DNA from: Achromobacter anxifer
GTDB taxonomy: Bacteria; Pseudomonadota; Gammaproteobacteria; Burkholderiales; Burkholderiaceae_B
Reading direction: 5' to 3'
Length of the DNA: 64,000 bases
NCBI RefSeq assembly: GCF_903652925.1
Contig: NZ_CAHLAR010000003.1
Location: 434,001-498,000, forward strand
Shown here: piece after piece, positions 1 to 9,310 of the stretch
How positions within the stretch are numbered: position 1 is the stretch's first letter
Layout of the letters: every line of letters starts with the position of its first letter
Made by a program: the position numbers and the translations under genes
Notes under the pieces: model-generated
The model's input: only the letters and a program-made list of their open reading frames with translations
Told to the model about the DNA's origin: nothing
The model's database searches: none

Positions 1-1
1 G

Positions 2-505
2 CCCGCCAGCCCGACGGCGCTGTACGCCAAGAACACCGGCGGCTGGCGGCCTTCCGGCTTCAACAGCCGCGCCGGCCACGCGGCCGGGCTGTGCGCGGCC
101 GGCGGCATCGGCAACGCGCGCAGCCTGGCGCGGCTGTACGGAACCTTGGCGCTGGGCGGCGCGCGCGACGGCGTGCGCCTGCTGCATGAAGACACCCTGG
201 CCGCGGCCACGGCCCTGTCCGCGCACACGGACGACGACGCCTGCCTGCGCGTGCCTTCGCGCTACGCCAGCGGCTTCATGCGCCAGATGGACAACCGTGC
301 GCGCGGCCTGGACAGCGCCTGCTTCGGCGACGAGGCCTTTGGCCATACCGGCGCCGGCGGCTCGCTGGCCTACGCCTGGCCGCAACGCCGGCTTTCCTTT
401 GCCTACACCATGAACCGCATGGGCCGCACGGTGCTGCTGGACGACCGCGCGCACCGGCTGGTGCGCGCCGCCCATGCCGCGCTGGACGCGCCGCCGCCGT
501 GCTGA
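2..505 (+). CDS. Serine hydrolase of the beta-lactamase / family VIII esterase fold, C-terminal part
   Basis: The 5' end lies outside the window; only the last ~167 residues are seen. The frame is open from base 2 and ends in TGA. The motif HTGAGG near the C-terminus matches the KTG-equivalent box (HTG-x-GG) of class C beta-lactamase-like esterases and D-aminopeptidases. The preceding GLCAAGGIGNARSLARLYG stretch is also typical of that fold. The nucleophile SxxK motif would be upstream and cannot be checked. It ends 49 bases before a Liv-type binding protein on the same strand, so it is probably co-transcribed with the importer and may act on the imported compound. The substrate is unknown. 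Confidence 0.85.
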   Translation, partial: PASPTALYAKNTGGWRPSGFNSRAGHAAGLCAAGGIGNARSLARLYGTLALGGARDGVRLLHEDTLAAATALSAHTDDDACLRVPSRYASGFMRQMDNRARGLDSACFGDEAFGHTGAGGSLAYAWPQRRLSFAYTMNRMGRTVLLDDRAHRLVRAAHAALDAPPPC

Positions 506-554
506 CGGCGGCGCACGCACGCACAAACCACAAAAACACTGGAGACAAAACCTC

Positions 555-1814
555 ATGAGCACTCGCATCCCCCATCGCCCCGCCGCGCTGCGGCGCCTGT
601 TCGCCGCCGCCGGCGCCGCCCTGCTGGTCCAGGGCGCCGCCCTGGCCGCCGAGCCCGTCAAGATCGGCTACCTGATTCCGCTGTCCGGCAGCGCCACCGC
701 CTCCATCGGCAAGGACATGTCGCGCGCGACCCACCTTGCCGTCAAGCACATCAACGACGCCGGCGGCATCAAGGCGCTGGGCGGCGCGCAGCTGGAACTG
801 GTCGAGGTCGACACGCGCGGCGACGCCAAGGTCGCCATGACCGAGGTCGAACGCCTGATCACCCGCGAGAAGACCCCGGTGCTGCTGGGCGCCTTCCAGA
901 GCGGTGTCACCTTCCCTGCCACCGCCGTCGCGGAGAAGAACCGCGTGCCATGGGTGGTCGACCTGGCCGCCAAGGCCGACATCACCGAGCGCGGCTTCAA
1001 GTACGTGTTCCGTCCCACGCAGATTCCGGCCTCGGGCAATGCCGAGAGCATGGCCGACTTCATCCAATACGCGGGCAAGACCACCGGCAAGCCCGCCAAG
1101 ACCGTGGCCATGGTCTACGAGAACACCGACTGGGGCCAGGACATGGCCAACACCCTGCGCGCCAAGTTCAAGGCCGCCGGCATCGACCTGGTGCTGGATG
1201 AAGGCTATCCGCCCAACTCGCCCGACCTGCGTCCGCTGGTGCTGAAGATCAAGGGCAAGAAGCCCGACGTCGTCACCGTGACCTCCTACGGCGCCGACGC
1301 GGTGCAGCTGCACAAGCTGCTGGCGCAGATGCGCGTGGGTTCGACCTACGTCGGCAGCGCGGCAGGCCAGATCGACAGCACCTTCATTCCGCTGGTCAGC
1401 AAGGACATCGCCAGCCACGTCTACACCACCAACGGCTGGGCCGGCTACGAGTCGTCGATCACCACGCCGTTCGCCAAGAAGTTCTGGGACGATTTCGTCG
1501 CCGCCTACAAGGTCGATCCCAACGAGCTGTCGGTCAGCGCCTATGCCGCGGTCTGGGTCATCAAGGATGCGCTGGAGCGCGCCGGCCGCGCCGATCCCGA
1601 AGCCATCCGCGACGCCCTGGCCCAGACCAAGCTGCAAGGCACCGACCTGAACAAGCTGGTGGGCTATGACATCGTGATCGACGCCAAGGGCCAGAACCCG
1701 CAGAAGCGCTACGTCATGCAGCAGATCACGCCTGACGGCCAGTACCGCACCGTGTGGCCGGAAAACCTGGCCTCCAAGTCCTACAAGATGGTCTGGCCCG
1801 CTACCCAGCCCTGA
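555..1814 (+). CDS. Branched-chain amino acid-type ABC transporter substrate-binding protein
   Basis: This 419-residue periplasmic binding protein is of the LivJ/LivK family (Peripla_BP_6 fold). The ATG at 555 follows a GGAGAC ribosome site at 541, and gives a signal peptide with a hydrophobic core (LFAAAGAALLVQGAALAAE) cleaved after ALA-A. The mature start EPVKIGYLIPLSGSA is the family hallmark. Permease and ATPase genes follow directly (livH, livM, livG, livF), so this is the specificity component of one importer. The family also binds amides, urea and aromatic acids, so the ligand may not be leucine. The upstream hydrolase gene hints at a peptide- or ester-related ligand, which is inference. 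Confidence 0.93.
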   Translation: MSTRIPHRPAALRRLFAAAGAALLVQGAALAAEPVKIGYLIPLSGSATASIGKDMSRATHLAVKHINDAGGIKALGGAQLELVEVDTRGDAKVAMTEVERLITREKTPVLLGAFQSGVTFPATAVAEKNRVPWVVDLAAKADITERGFKYVFRPTQIPASGNAESMADFIQYAGKTTGKPAKTVAMVYENTDWGQDMANTLRAKFKAAGIDLVLDEGYPPNSPDLRPLVLKIKGKKPDVVTVTSYGADAVQLHKLLAQMRVGSTYVGSAAGQIDSTFIPLVSKDIASHVYTTNGWAGYESSITTPFAKKFWDDFVAAYKVDPNELSVSAYAAVWVIKDALERAGRADPEAIRDALAQTKLQGTDLNKLVGYDIVIDAKGQNPQKRYVMQQITPDGQYRTVWPENLASKSYKMVWPATQP

Positions 1815-1880
1815 CCGACCCGGCGCCGCCGCCACGCCCTTCGCGTGGCCGCGGCGCCCCGTTACCGCTAGGAGCTTTCC

Positions 1881-2762
1881 TTGACCACTACCCTACTCCA
1901 GGCGTTGCTGGGCGGCATCGCCAGCGGCGCCGTCTACGGCCTGATCGCGCTCGGCCTGAGCCTGCAGTTCGGCGTCATGAAGATCATCAACTTCGCGCAC
2001 GGCGCCTTCCTGATGATGTCCATGTACGTGTGCTTCGCGCTGACCAGCCATTTCGGCCTGCATCCGCTGGCCGCCATGCCCCTGACCGCCGTGGTCCTGT
2101 TCGCCGCGGGCTATGCCTGCCAGCGCTGGCTGATCGACGGCATCTACCGCAAGGAGACCTCGCGCGAGCCCATCGGCGTGCTGATCTTCACCACCGGCCT
2201 GTGGATCTTCCTGGACAACGCCTTCCTGGCGCTGGCCGGGCCCGACAGCCGCACCATCGACGCGCCCTGGGCCAACGAGGTCTGGATGCCCGGCGACCTA
2301 ATCTTCACCTATCCGCAGATCGCCGGCCTGGTCTTCGCCTGCCTGATCACCGCTGCCCTGGTGCTGTTCCTGCGCCATACCCGCACCGGCCGCGCCATCC
2401 GCGCCACCGGCCAGGACCGCGAGGCCGCCAGCGTGCTCGGCATCGACAGCGCGCGCGTCTACCGGCTGTCGTTCGCCATCGGCCTGATGGTGCTGGGCGC
2501 GGCCGGCGCGCTGCTGCTGCCGCTGTATCCCGTCAACCCCTTCGTCGGCGACATCTTCGGCCTGCGCGCCTTCGTCATCGTGGTGCTGGGCGGCATCGGT
2601 TCGGTGGCGGGCGCGTTCTGGGGCGGCATCCTGGTCGGCGTGCTGGAATCGGTCGGCAGCCAGCTGATCCCCATCACCTATGCCGAGGCGCTCATCTTCC
2701 TGCTGTTTCTCGCCACCATGTATTTCCGGCCCAGCGGGCTGTTCGGCGTGGAGAACGAATAA
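1881..2762 (+). CDS. livH: Liv-type ABC transporter inner-membrane permease LivH
   Basis: This 293-residue polytopic membrane protein has the LivH signature: N-terminal GGIASGAVYGLIALGLSLQF, then VMKIINFAHGAF, and later a GGIGSVAGAFWGGILVG segment near the C-terminus. The start is TTG at 1881, eight bases after a GGAG ribosome site, and no better-placed ATG exists. It pairs with LivM to form the transmembrane channel. Its stop overlaps the livM start codon by one base (TAATG), which implies translational coupling. Confidence 0.93.
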   Translation: MTTTLLQALLGGIASGAVYGLIALGLSLQFGVMKIINFAHGAFLMMSMYVCFALTSHFGLHPLAAMPLTAVVLFAAGYACQRWLIDGIYRKETSREPIGVLIFTTGLWIFLDNAFLALAGPDSRTIDAPWANEVWMPGDLIFTYPQIAGLVFACLITAALVLFLRHTRTGRAIRATGQDREAASVLGIDSARVYRLSFAIGLMVLGAAGALLLPLYPVNPFVGDIFGLRAFVIVVLGGIGSVAGAFWGGILVGVLESVGSQLIPITYAEALIFLLFLATMYFRPSGLFGVENE

Positions 2763-3771
2763 TGGCCAAGAACAAACTGAACTCCGCGGCCGGCATCGCG
2801 GCGCTGTGCGTGCTGGCGCTGCTGCCGCTGGCCAGCGGCAACCAGTACCTGCTGTCGGTCGGCGCCATGACGCTGCTGTACGCCTACCTGGCGCTGTCGT
2901 GGAACATCCTGGGCGGCATCGCCGGCCAGCTCTCGCTGGGCCATGCCGCCTACTTCGGGCTGGGCGCCTACACCTCGACCTGGCTGTTCGTGCACCTGGG
3001 GATCAGCCCCTGGCTGGGCATGTGGGCCGGCGCCGTGGTGGCCATGGCCGCCGCCCTGGTGGTGGGTCTGTCCTGCCTGCAGCTGCGCGGCGCCTACTTC
3101 GCGCTGGCCACCATCGCCTCGTGCATGGTGCTCAAGACCCTGGTGGAGAACGCCGACTCGCTGCTGGGCGGGCCGCGCGGCATGGAAGTCACGCTGCTGC
3201 GCGACGCGCCGTTGTACTTCCAGCATACGGGCAAGGCCTACTACTACGTCGTGGCCCTGGTCTTCACCGTCGCCGCGCTGCTGATCAACCGCCACGTGCT
3301 GCGCAGCCGCTTCGGCTACTGCCTGACGGCGGTGCGCAACGACCAGGACGCGGCGATGGCGCTGGGCGTGCCGGTGCGGCGCTACAAGCTGACGGCCGCC
3401 ATGCTGAGCGCGGCCATGACCGCGCTGGGCGGCACCTTCTACGCCCAGTTCGTGCTCTACATCAGCCCGGACAAGGTGTTCGGCGCCAACCTCAGCGTCA
3501 TCATCGCCGTGGTCTGCATCATCGGCGGACGCGGCACGCTGTGGGGCCCCGTGCTGGGCGCCCTGCTGCTGCTGCCCGGCGAAGAGCTGGCCCGGTCCCT
3601 GACCGGCGGCATGGTCGGCGCGGACATGATGCTGTACGGCCTTTTGCTGATGATCGTCATCCGCTGGGAGCCGCGCGGGCTGATGGCCATCCTGGCCCGC
3701 CGTGCCGGGCCCCCCGCCCGCGGCGCGGCCGCGCCCGTCAAGGCCGCCGGCCCCGCCATGGGAGGCACGCG

Positions 3772-3775
<4 letters not shown>
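2762..3775 (+). CDS. livM: Liv-type ABC transporter inner-membrane permease LivM
   Basis: This 337-residue permease starts at the ATG overlapping the livH stop. Family features include YLALSWNILGGIAGQLSLGH near residues 40-60, the EAA-like cytoplasmic loop around LTAVRNDQDAAMALGVPVRRYK, and GGRGTLWGPVLGA near residue 260. The C-terminal tail is proline- and alanine-rich (GPPARGAAAPVKAAGPAMGG) and probably cytoplasmic. The stop overlaps the livG start by four bases (ATGA). An open frame continues upstream into livH in another register, but coding there belongs to livH. Confidence 0.93.
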
Positions 3776-4487
<712 letters not shown>

Positions 4488-4488
<1 letters not shown>

Positions 4489-5192
4489 TGCTGGAAATCC
4501 GTCAACTGGACGCCGGCTACGGCGACGTGCAGGTGCTGCGCGGCGTGGACATGCACGTGGGCGAAGGCGAGATCGTCAGCCTGGTCGGCGCCAACGGCGC
4601 CGGCAAGAGCACCCTGATCCGCACCGTCATGGGCTCCCTGCCCGCGCTGGCCGGCGAAGTCCGCTTCCTGGGCGAGCGCATCAGCGGCCTGCCCGCGCAC
4701 CTCGTGGCGCGCCTGGGCATGGCCCAGGTCATGGAGGGCCGGCGGCTGTTCGGCCACATGGACGTCGAGGACAACCTGCTGGTCGGCGCCGACGTGCTGC
4801 GCGACAAGCGCCGCAGCCGCGACAACCTGGACTGGGTATACCAGCTGTTCCCGCGGCTGCGCGAACGGCGCCGGCAGCTTGCCCGCTCCTTCAGCGGCGG
4901 CGAACAGCAGATGCTGGCCATCGGCCGCGCGCTGATGACCTCGCCCAAGCTCCTGCTGCTGGACGAGCCGTCCATCGGGCTGGCGCCCATCATGGTCAAG
5001 GACATCTTCGACAAGCTGCCGCTGATCAATGCGCGCGGCATCACCATCCTGCTGGTGGAGCAGGACGTGCACCGCTCGCTCAGCATGGCCGCGCGCGGCT
5101 ATGTGCTGGAGCACGGCGAGATCGTCATGTCCGGGCCGGGCGCGGAACTGCTGGCCGACGAAGGGCTGCGCCGCGCCTATCTGGGGGTTTGA
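4488..5192 (+). CDS. livF: Liv-type ABC transporter ATP-binding protein LivF
   Basis: This 234-residue ATPase has Walker A GANGAGKST at residues 34-42, signature SFSGGEQQMLAIGRAL, Walker B LLLLDEPSIGLAP and the LivF-typical MEGRRLFGHMDVEDNLLVGA segment. It is the last gene of the liv operon; its ATG shares one base with the livG stop. The gene ends seven bases from the convergent stop of the next gene on the minus strand, and no clear intrinsic terminator separates them. Confidence 0.94.
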
Positions 5193-5199
5193 GGCAAGT

Positions 5200-6255
5200 T
5201 CAAGCCAGGTACGACTCGACCTCCGCGCGCGTCAGATAGCGCGTGAAGGTCATGGAGGGCTGTTGCGCCTCGTGGATGATGCCGTTGAAGCCCGACCAGT
5301 TGCGCTTCATGCCCTCGTCCGTTTCCAGCGCCACAAGCACCCGCCGGCCATGGCGGGCGGCGTTGTGGCGCAGCGCGGCCTCGCCCCAGGCGTAGCGCAT
5401 CGCGTCGACCAATTCACCGGCGGCATAGGCATCCGCCTGCAGCCACTGGAAATCGGCGCTGTCGCCATCCTGGTCCGGTTCGCGCGCCGCGATGCCGCGC
5501 TTGACGCCCAGCGCCTGCGCATGTTCGCCGATGATGATCTGCAGCAGCGTGAAGGCATGGAAATTATTGTTGACGGCATGCGCGCGCGCGATAAAACCCG
5601 TCATGGACGTCGGCAGCACCACCACCAGTTCGTCCTCGTAGCCCAGCTGCGACGCCAGCCACAGATAGTGCAGGCTCTCGAACGGCAGGCTGTCGTTGCT
5701 GGTGGCCATGGGATGCAGCCGCGCCATCAGCTCCGCGTCGGACACGAAGGCGGCGTGATTGCCGCGGTCGCGCAGCAGCATGGTCATCATGGGCAGCACC
5801 AGCAGGTCCGCCGCCTGATGCAGGGCTTCCACTTCCCAGCGCCGGTCCGCGGGCACCTCGGCCATGCGGGCGAGGGCATCGGCCCAGGCCTGGCGGTCGG
5901 CCTCTTCCACCTCCTCGTCTTCCTCTTCTACCTCCTGCGCGCAATACGGGCCCAGGGTGCGCAGCCATTGCCGCAGCAAGCCATGCAGAACGGGAAAGAG
6001 GATCGACGGATCGGCGCCGTCCTCGACCAGGGATCCGCCCATCAGGGCCAAGGCGGAAGCACGGCCGGGATGCAGCGCGGGCAGCAAGTCGGCGCAGGTC
6101 CGCAGCGCGGAATCGGCCTGCCCGGGCTCTCTCGCATGGTCTAGAAAGGCGCTGACCTCCGGGCGCTGGAAGAACTGATCCAGCGGGTCCAGGTCAGCAA
6201 GAACGGTGACGGGAGTGCGCAGCGCAGCGGCGAACGCTGTATCGAAATCAGGCAT
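5200..6255 (-). CDS. Uncharacterised cytoplasmic protein with acidic central segment
   Basis: I do not recognise this family. The predicted product is about 351 residues from ATG 6255, or 364 from an ATG at 6294; neither has a strong ribosome site. No signal peptide or membrane segment is visible. A highly acidic stretch (EVEEEDEEVEE) sits about one third along and is likely a linker. The C-terminal half is aromatic and helical with FNGIIHEAQQPSMTFTRYLT near the end. Frame-wide high GC3 supports coding. It lies convergent to livF and divergent from the small secreted protein gene, so appears to be a single-gene unit. Confidence 0.72.
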   Translation of the reverse strand: MPDFDTAFAAALRTPVTVLADLDPLDQFFQRPEVSAFLDHAREPGQADSALRTCADLLPALHPGRASALALMGGSLVEDGADPSILFPVLHGLLRQWLRTLGPYCAQEVEEEDEEVEEADRQAWADALARMAEVPADRRWEVEALHQAADLLVLPMMTMLLRDRGNHAAFVSDAELMARLHPMATSNDSLPFESLHYLWLASQLGYEDELVVVLPTSMTGFIARAHAVNNNFHAFTLLQIIIGEHAQALGVKRGIAAREPDQDGDSADFQWLQADAYAAGELVDAMRYAWGEAALRHNAARHGRRVLVALETDEGMKRNWSGFNGIIHEAQQPSMTFTRYLTRAEVESYLA

Positions 6256-6487
6256 GGCGACGGAAACACAGGGAAGCGGCTGAGGGCGGCCCATCCAGGC
6301 CGCGACGGCAAGCTCCGGAGTTTACAGAAACCTGACTGCCGGGCACACCTGGACGCGCATTGATATCGGCGTGCCGAATGTCTAGCATGGTAATGCGCAG
6401 CGCCGCCTGGACGAGCTGGCGAGACAGCGGTCCCGCAAGGGTTCCGAACTCATACCGAGCACCAGAGATCCATCCCGGACGGCCAAC

Positions 6488-6507
6488 GGCGCTCTTACAA
6501 GAGCGCC
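6488..6507. repeat. Perfect 9-bp inverted repeat ahead of small secreted protein gene
   Basis: GGCGCTCTT-AC-AAGAGCGCC forms a 20-base near-continuous palindrome ending 25 bases before the ATG at 6533. It could be a regulator-binding site or a leader RNA hairpin just ahead of the AGGAGA ribosome site. No T-run follows it on either strand, so it is not a standard terminator. Confidence 0.55.
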
Positions 6508-6532
6508 GCGCGCTTCTCTTCAGGAGAATCAT

Positions 6533-6913
6533 ATGAAGCCGTTACTCATGTCGGTCGCGCTGACCGCGGGCTTGCTTGTGGCCATGGGCGCATATGGCCA
6601 GACTCCCTACTCCCAGCCCCCCACTGCAACCCCCGCTCCCAAGACGGCGCCGCCGGCCGCCACGCCTCCACCGATGACCGCCCCGGCCAAGACCGCGCCG
6701 CCCGCCGCCATGCCGGCCGACAAGGGCATGGCCAAGACCCCTCCCGCCATGGGCGGCGCGCCGGGCCAGGTCTGGGTTAACTCCAGCTCCAAGGTCTATC
6801 ACTGCCCCAGCGACAAGTACTACGGCAACACCAAGGCCGGCTCGTACATGTCCGAGACTGACGCGATCAAGCAGGGCTACCACGCCGCGCAAGGCAAGGC
6901 CTGCCACAAGTGA
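6533..6913 (+). CDS. Small secreted proline/alanine-rich protein with C-terminal Cys-containing domain
   Basis: This 126-residue protein has a signal peptide ([20 protein letters not shown]), then a low-complexity Pro/Ala/Thr/Lys linker with repeated KTAPPAA-like units (residues ~30-80). A compact C-terminal domain reads [20 protein letters not shown], then [16 protein letters not shown] and ends near GKAC. That domain recurs in small exported proteobacterial proteins; two cysteines about 35 residues apart could form a disulphide or bind metal. A strong AGGAGA ribosome site precedes the ATG. The function is unknown. Confidence 0.85.
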   Translation: MKPLLMSVALTAGLLVAMGAYGQTPYSQPPTATPAPKTAPPAATPPPMTAPAKTAPPAAMPADKGMAKTPPAMGGAPGQVWVNSSSKVYHCPSDKYYGNTKAGSYMSETDAIKQGYHAAQGKACHK

Positions 6914-7386
6914 GCGCGGCAGCGGCCAACGCCGGAATTCCCAGGTATGTCGCGGCGCGGGACGCGACAATACCCGGGACTCGCGCATACCGTGCATCTT
7001 CATATTGATTTTTCCGGGCGACCTGCAACAATAGAATTCATATATACGTATTGGCCGAAGCTCGATCCTGGTCCCCAACCGCCCCCGCGCGTCCTCCGCC
7101 GCGCGCTCAAAGGAGCCCACGATGCCGCCCATACTCCTCCCCCAGTTCGCCTAGCGAGCCGCTCCTTCATCCATAAGACGCAGTACGTCTGCTGATTTTC
7201 AGCGTGGACGGCCTATTGCCGTGCGAGCTGATGCGTCTGCGTCGCGGCTGCAAGCGAGACCCGGACTCACCAAGGACGAACACGGCCCGACGGCTCGCCG
7301 CGGTTAATTTTTGCCGCAGGATGCCGTTAATGAAGTGTAGACAGACCTAGCTATCCCTCCGTTCCTAGTCGCAAGGAGTCGCTGTC
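6914..7386. other. 473-base intergenic region with no clear gene
   Basis: The region has lower GC than its neighbours around 7000-7060 (TTGATTTTT, CATATATACG), suggesting promoter DNA. A very short frame (7122-7154, 10 codons) follows a strong AAAGGAG at 7109-7115. A small hairpin, AGACG-CAGTA-CGTCT, lies near 7180. An 82-codon frame at 6947-7195 has no family signature or ribosome site and is not called. Transcription of the downstream fimbrial-like gene probably starts in the 3' half. Confidence 0.5.
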
Positions 7387-7710
7387 ATGTCCAAGCTCCA
7401 ATACCGCCTTTCCCTGCTCATGCTGTGCGCTTCCAGCGTCCTTCCCGCAGCTCATGCCGCGGATGGAACCATCTACTTCCAGGGAGCCATCGTCGAGGCG
7501 GCGTCATGCACGCCCCAGGTCCAATCCAGGAAAGTAGCCGTCCGCGTGGAGTGCGACGCCGAACGCGCACGCGCCGCCGGCAAGCCCGCCGACCGATACC
7601 GCGTGAGCGCCAGCCGAGTCAATGTCAAGGTGCAACCCATCACCCTCAAGGCGGGGCAGCCTGGACAGAAAGACACCCTGGGTTATGTGGTGACCATGGC
7701 CTACCTGTAG
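7387..7710 (+). CDS. Small type 1 fimbrial-like secreted protein
   Basis: This 107-residue exported protein has a signal peptide ending AAHAA, then GTIYFQGAIVEAASC, which matches the N-terminal strand and first cysteine of FimA-type pilins. The C-terminus YVVTMAYL resembles the pilin beta-zipper (penultimate Tyr). A second cysteine lies in VRVEC. At ~85 mature residues it is shorter than major pilins (~150-180), and no chaperone or usher gene is adjacent. It may be a pilin-like subunit used by a system elsewhere or a free periplasmic/surface protein. An AAGGAG ribosome site lies about 9 bases before the ATG. Confidence 0.82.
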   Translation: MSKLQYRLSLLMLCASSVLPAAHAADGTIYFQGAIVEAASCTPQVQSRKVAVRVECDAERARAAGKPADRYRVSASRVNVKVQPITLKAGQPGQKDTLGYVVTMAYL

Positions 7711-7806
7711 CCGCTGCCGCCGTGCGCGCGGATGTCCTGGTCTGCCCGGGCTCCGCGTGCATGTGAACGCTCGGCAAGCAGCCCGAAGCGGAAGCTGCCC
7801 TGCAGC

Positions 7807-9192
7807 TCAAGCCGCGTTCAACGCTTTTGCCAGCACCGTGTAGATCCGCTCGTCCTTGGACTGCGCGACGTTGAAGCGAAGAAAATCCCCCGCCGTCAGC
7901 GATTGGCTGAACGCGTCGCCGGGCGCCACGATCACGCCCTCCTGAAGGCATAGCCGCGCCACCGTGGCGGCATTCTTGCCTTCGGGCAGGCGGCACCACA
8001 GGAACATTCCCGCGCGCGGCATCAGCCAGGGCTTGACGCCCAGTTTCTGAAGCTTGGCGGCAGTCTTGTCCATCAACTCCGCCAGGCGCAGCCGGGTCGA
8101 CTCCATGTGGCGGCGGTAGCCGCTGCCGGTCAGTGTTTTGAAAATGATCTCCGCGGCCAGGCGGCTGCTGCCGAAGGTGGTGGCAATCTTCAGGTCGATC
8201 AGGCTGTCGATCCACTCGGCGCGCAAGGCGATGTAGCCGCAGCGCACCGATGCCGACACGGTCTTCGAGAAACTGCCGATGTGTATGACCCGCGACAACC
8301 CATCGAACGCCGCCAGGCGCGGCGCGGGCGTGTGCTCGAAATCCGCGAAGATGTCGTCCTCGACGATCACCAGCTCGGAATCGTCCGCCAGCTTCAGCAG
8401 GCGGTGCGCAACCAGGGGCGAGAGCGTCGCCCCCGTGGGATTGTGGATCCCGGAATTGGTGATGTAGAGACGCGGAGCATGCTCGCGCAAGGCCGCTTCG
8501 AAGGCCTTCACGTCCGGCCCGTTGGGCGAGTACGGAATTCCCACGGCCTTGACGCGATGGGCCTTCAACAGCGCGTGAAAGTTGAAGTAGCAGGGATCGT
8601 CCACCAGCACCGTGTCCCCGGGTTCCAGCAGGAAGCGCAGGATCAGGTCGATGGACTGGGTCCCCGAATCGGTCAGCATGATCTGCTCGGGTCCGGCCTC
8701 TATCCCCAGGCCCGCCATTCGCCGCGCCAGCAGTTGCCGCAAAGGCGCATGCCCCAGAGGCGTTCCGTACTCGGTCAATTCGCCGCAATCGGCCCTGGCC
8801 ATGCCGCGCATGGCGCGCCGCAGCCCTTCCTCGTACATCCAGTCGATCGGCAGCCATCCGCAACCAGGCCGCAAGGTGTCGGCATCCGCCGCCAGCGACT
8901 GGCGCGATACCCACAGCGGATCAACCTCGCGGTCCAGCTTCGGTCCCATCTCGGTCAGCGCCAGCGGCGCCGCATGGCCGGCGACATAAAAGCCCGAGCC
9001 GGGCCGCGACACCAGCACGCCTTCGGCCGCCAGGCGCTCGTAGGCCTCCACCACCGTCGACACGGACACTTCCAGCGCCTTAGCCTGCAGCCTGACCGAG
9101 GGCAGGCGCGAGCCCGGCAAGGCTGCGCGCGAGGCGATCCGGCCCTGGATCTCCGCCATGACTTTGTTGATGAGGGTGCCGCCGCGCGCCAT
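7807..9192 (-). CDS. MocR-type regulator: GntR winged helix fused to PLP aminotransferase-like domain
   Basis: This 461-residue protein has an N-terminal GntR helix-turn-helix (residues ~1-70, SRLPSVRLQAKALEVSVSTV) followed by a fold-type I aminotransferase domain. HNPTG at residues 250-254 and SFSKT with the expected PLP lysine K310 are visible. MocR proteins sense an amine or vitamin B6 compound through PLP and control a nearby gene. The ATG at 9192 has a GGAG site upstream; a longer frame to 9300 would run through the promoter region. It is divergent from an EamA exporter, its probable target. Confidence 0.93.
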   Translation of the reverse strand: MARGGTLINKVMAEIQGRIASRAALPGSRLPSVRLQAKALEVSVSTVVEAYERLAAEGVLVSRPGSGFYVAGHAAPLALTEMGPKLDREVDPLWVSRQSLAADADTLRPGCGWLPIDWMYEEGLRRAMRGMARADCGELTEYGTPLGHAPLRQLLARRMAGLGIEAGPEQIMLTDSGTQSIDLILRFLLEPGDTVLVDDPCYFNFHALLKAHRVKAVGIPYSPNGPDVKAFEAALREHAPRLYITNSGIHNPTGATLSPLVAHRLLKLADDSELVIVEDDIFADFEHTPAPRLAAFDGLSRVIHIGSFSKTVSASVRCGYIALRAEWIDSLIDLKIATTFGSSRLAAEIIFKTLTGSGYRRHMESTRLRLAELMDKTAAKLQKLGVKPWLMPRAGMFLWCRLPEGKNAATVARLCLQEGVIVAPGDAFSQSLTAGDFLRFNVAQSKDERIYTVLAKALNAA

Positions 9193-9310
9193 AGAGTGCT
9201 CCGCTGTACTTGTTTTTATTCCATAACAGTTTCTATAAATTGTACTGGATTGTGCGTGGACTCGGAACGGCCGCCGTGCTGTACTGAAGCCTGCTATCAA
9301 GGAGCTTCAG
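9193..9310. promoter_or_regulatory. MocR/EamA divergent control region with three TGTACT repeats
   Basis: The AT-rich gap between the divergent genes contains direct repeats TGTACT at 9205-9210, 9241-9246 and 9280-9285 (36 and 39 bases apart). MocR regulators characterised so far (GabR, PdxR types) bind spaced direct repeats, so these are candidate half-sites. The assignment is inference from position and spacing. Confidence 0.5.

Noticed and set aside
276-1835. A 519-codon open frame on the minus strand
   Set aside because: It is antisense to the Liv binding protein, which has a signal peptide and family motifs.
6947-7195. An 82-codon frame in the gene-free gap
   Set aside because: No ribosome site, mixed composition and no family similarity.
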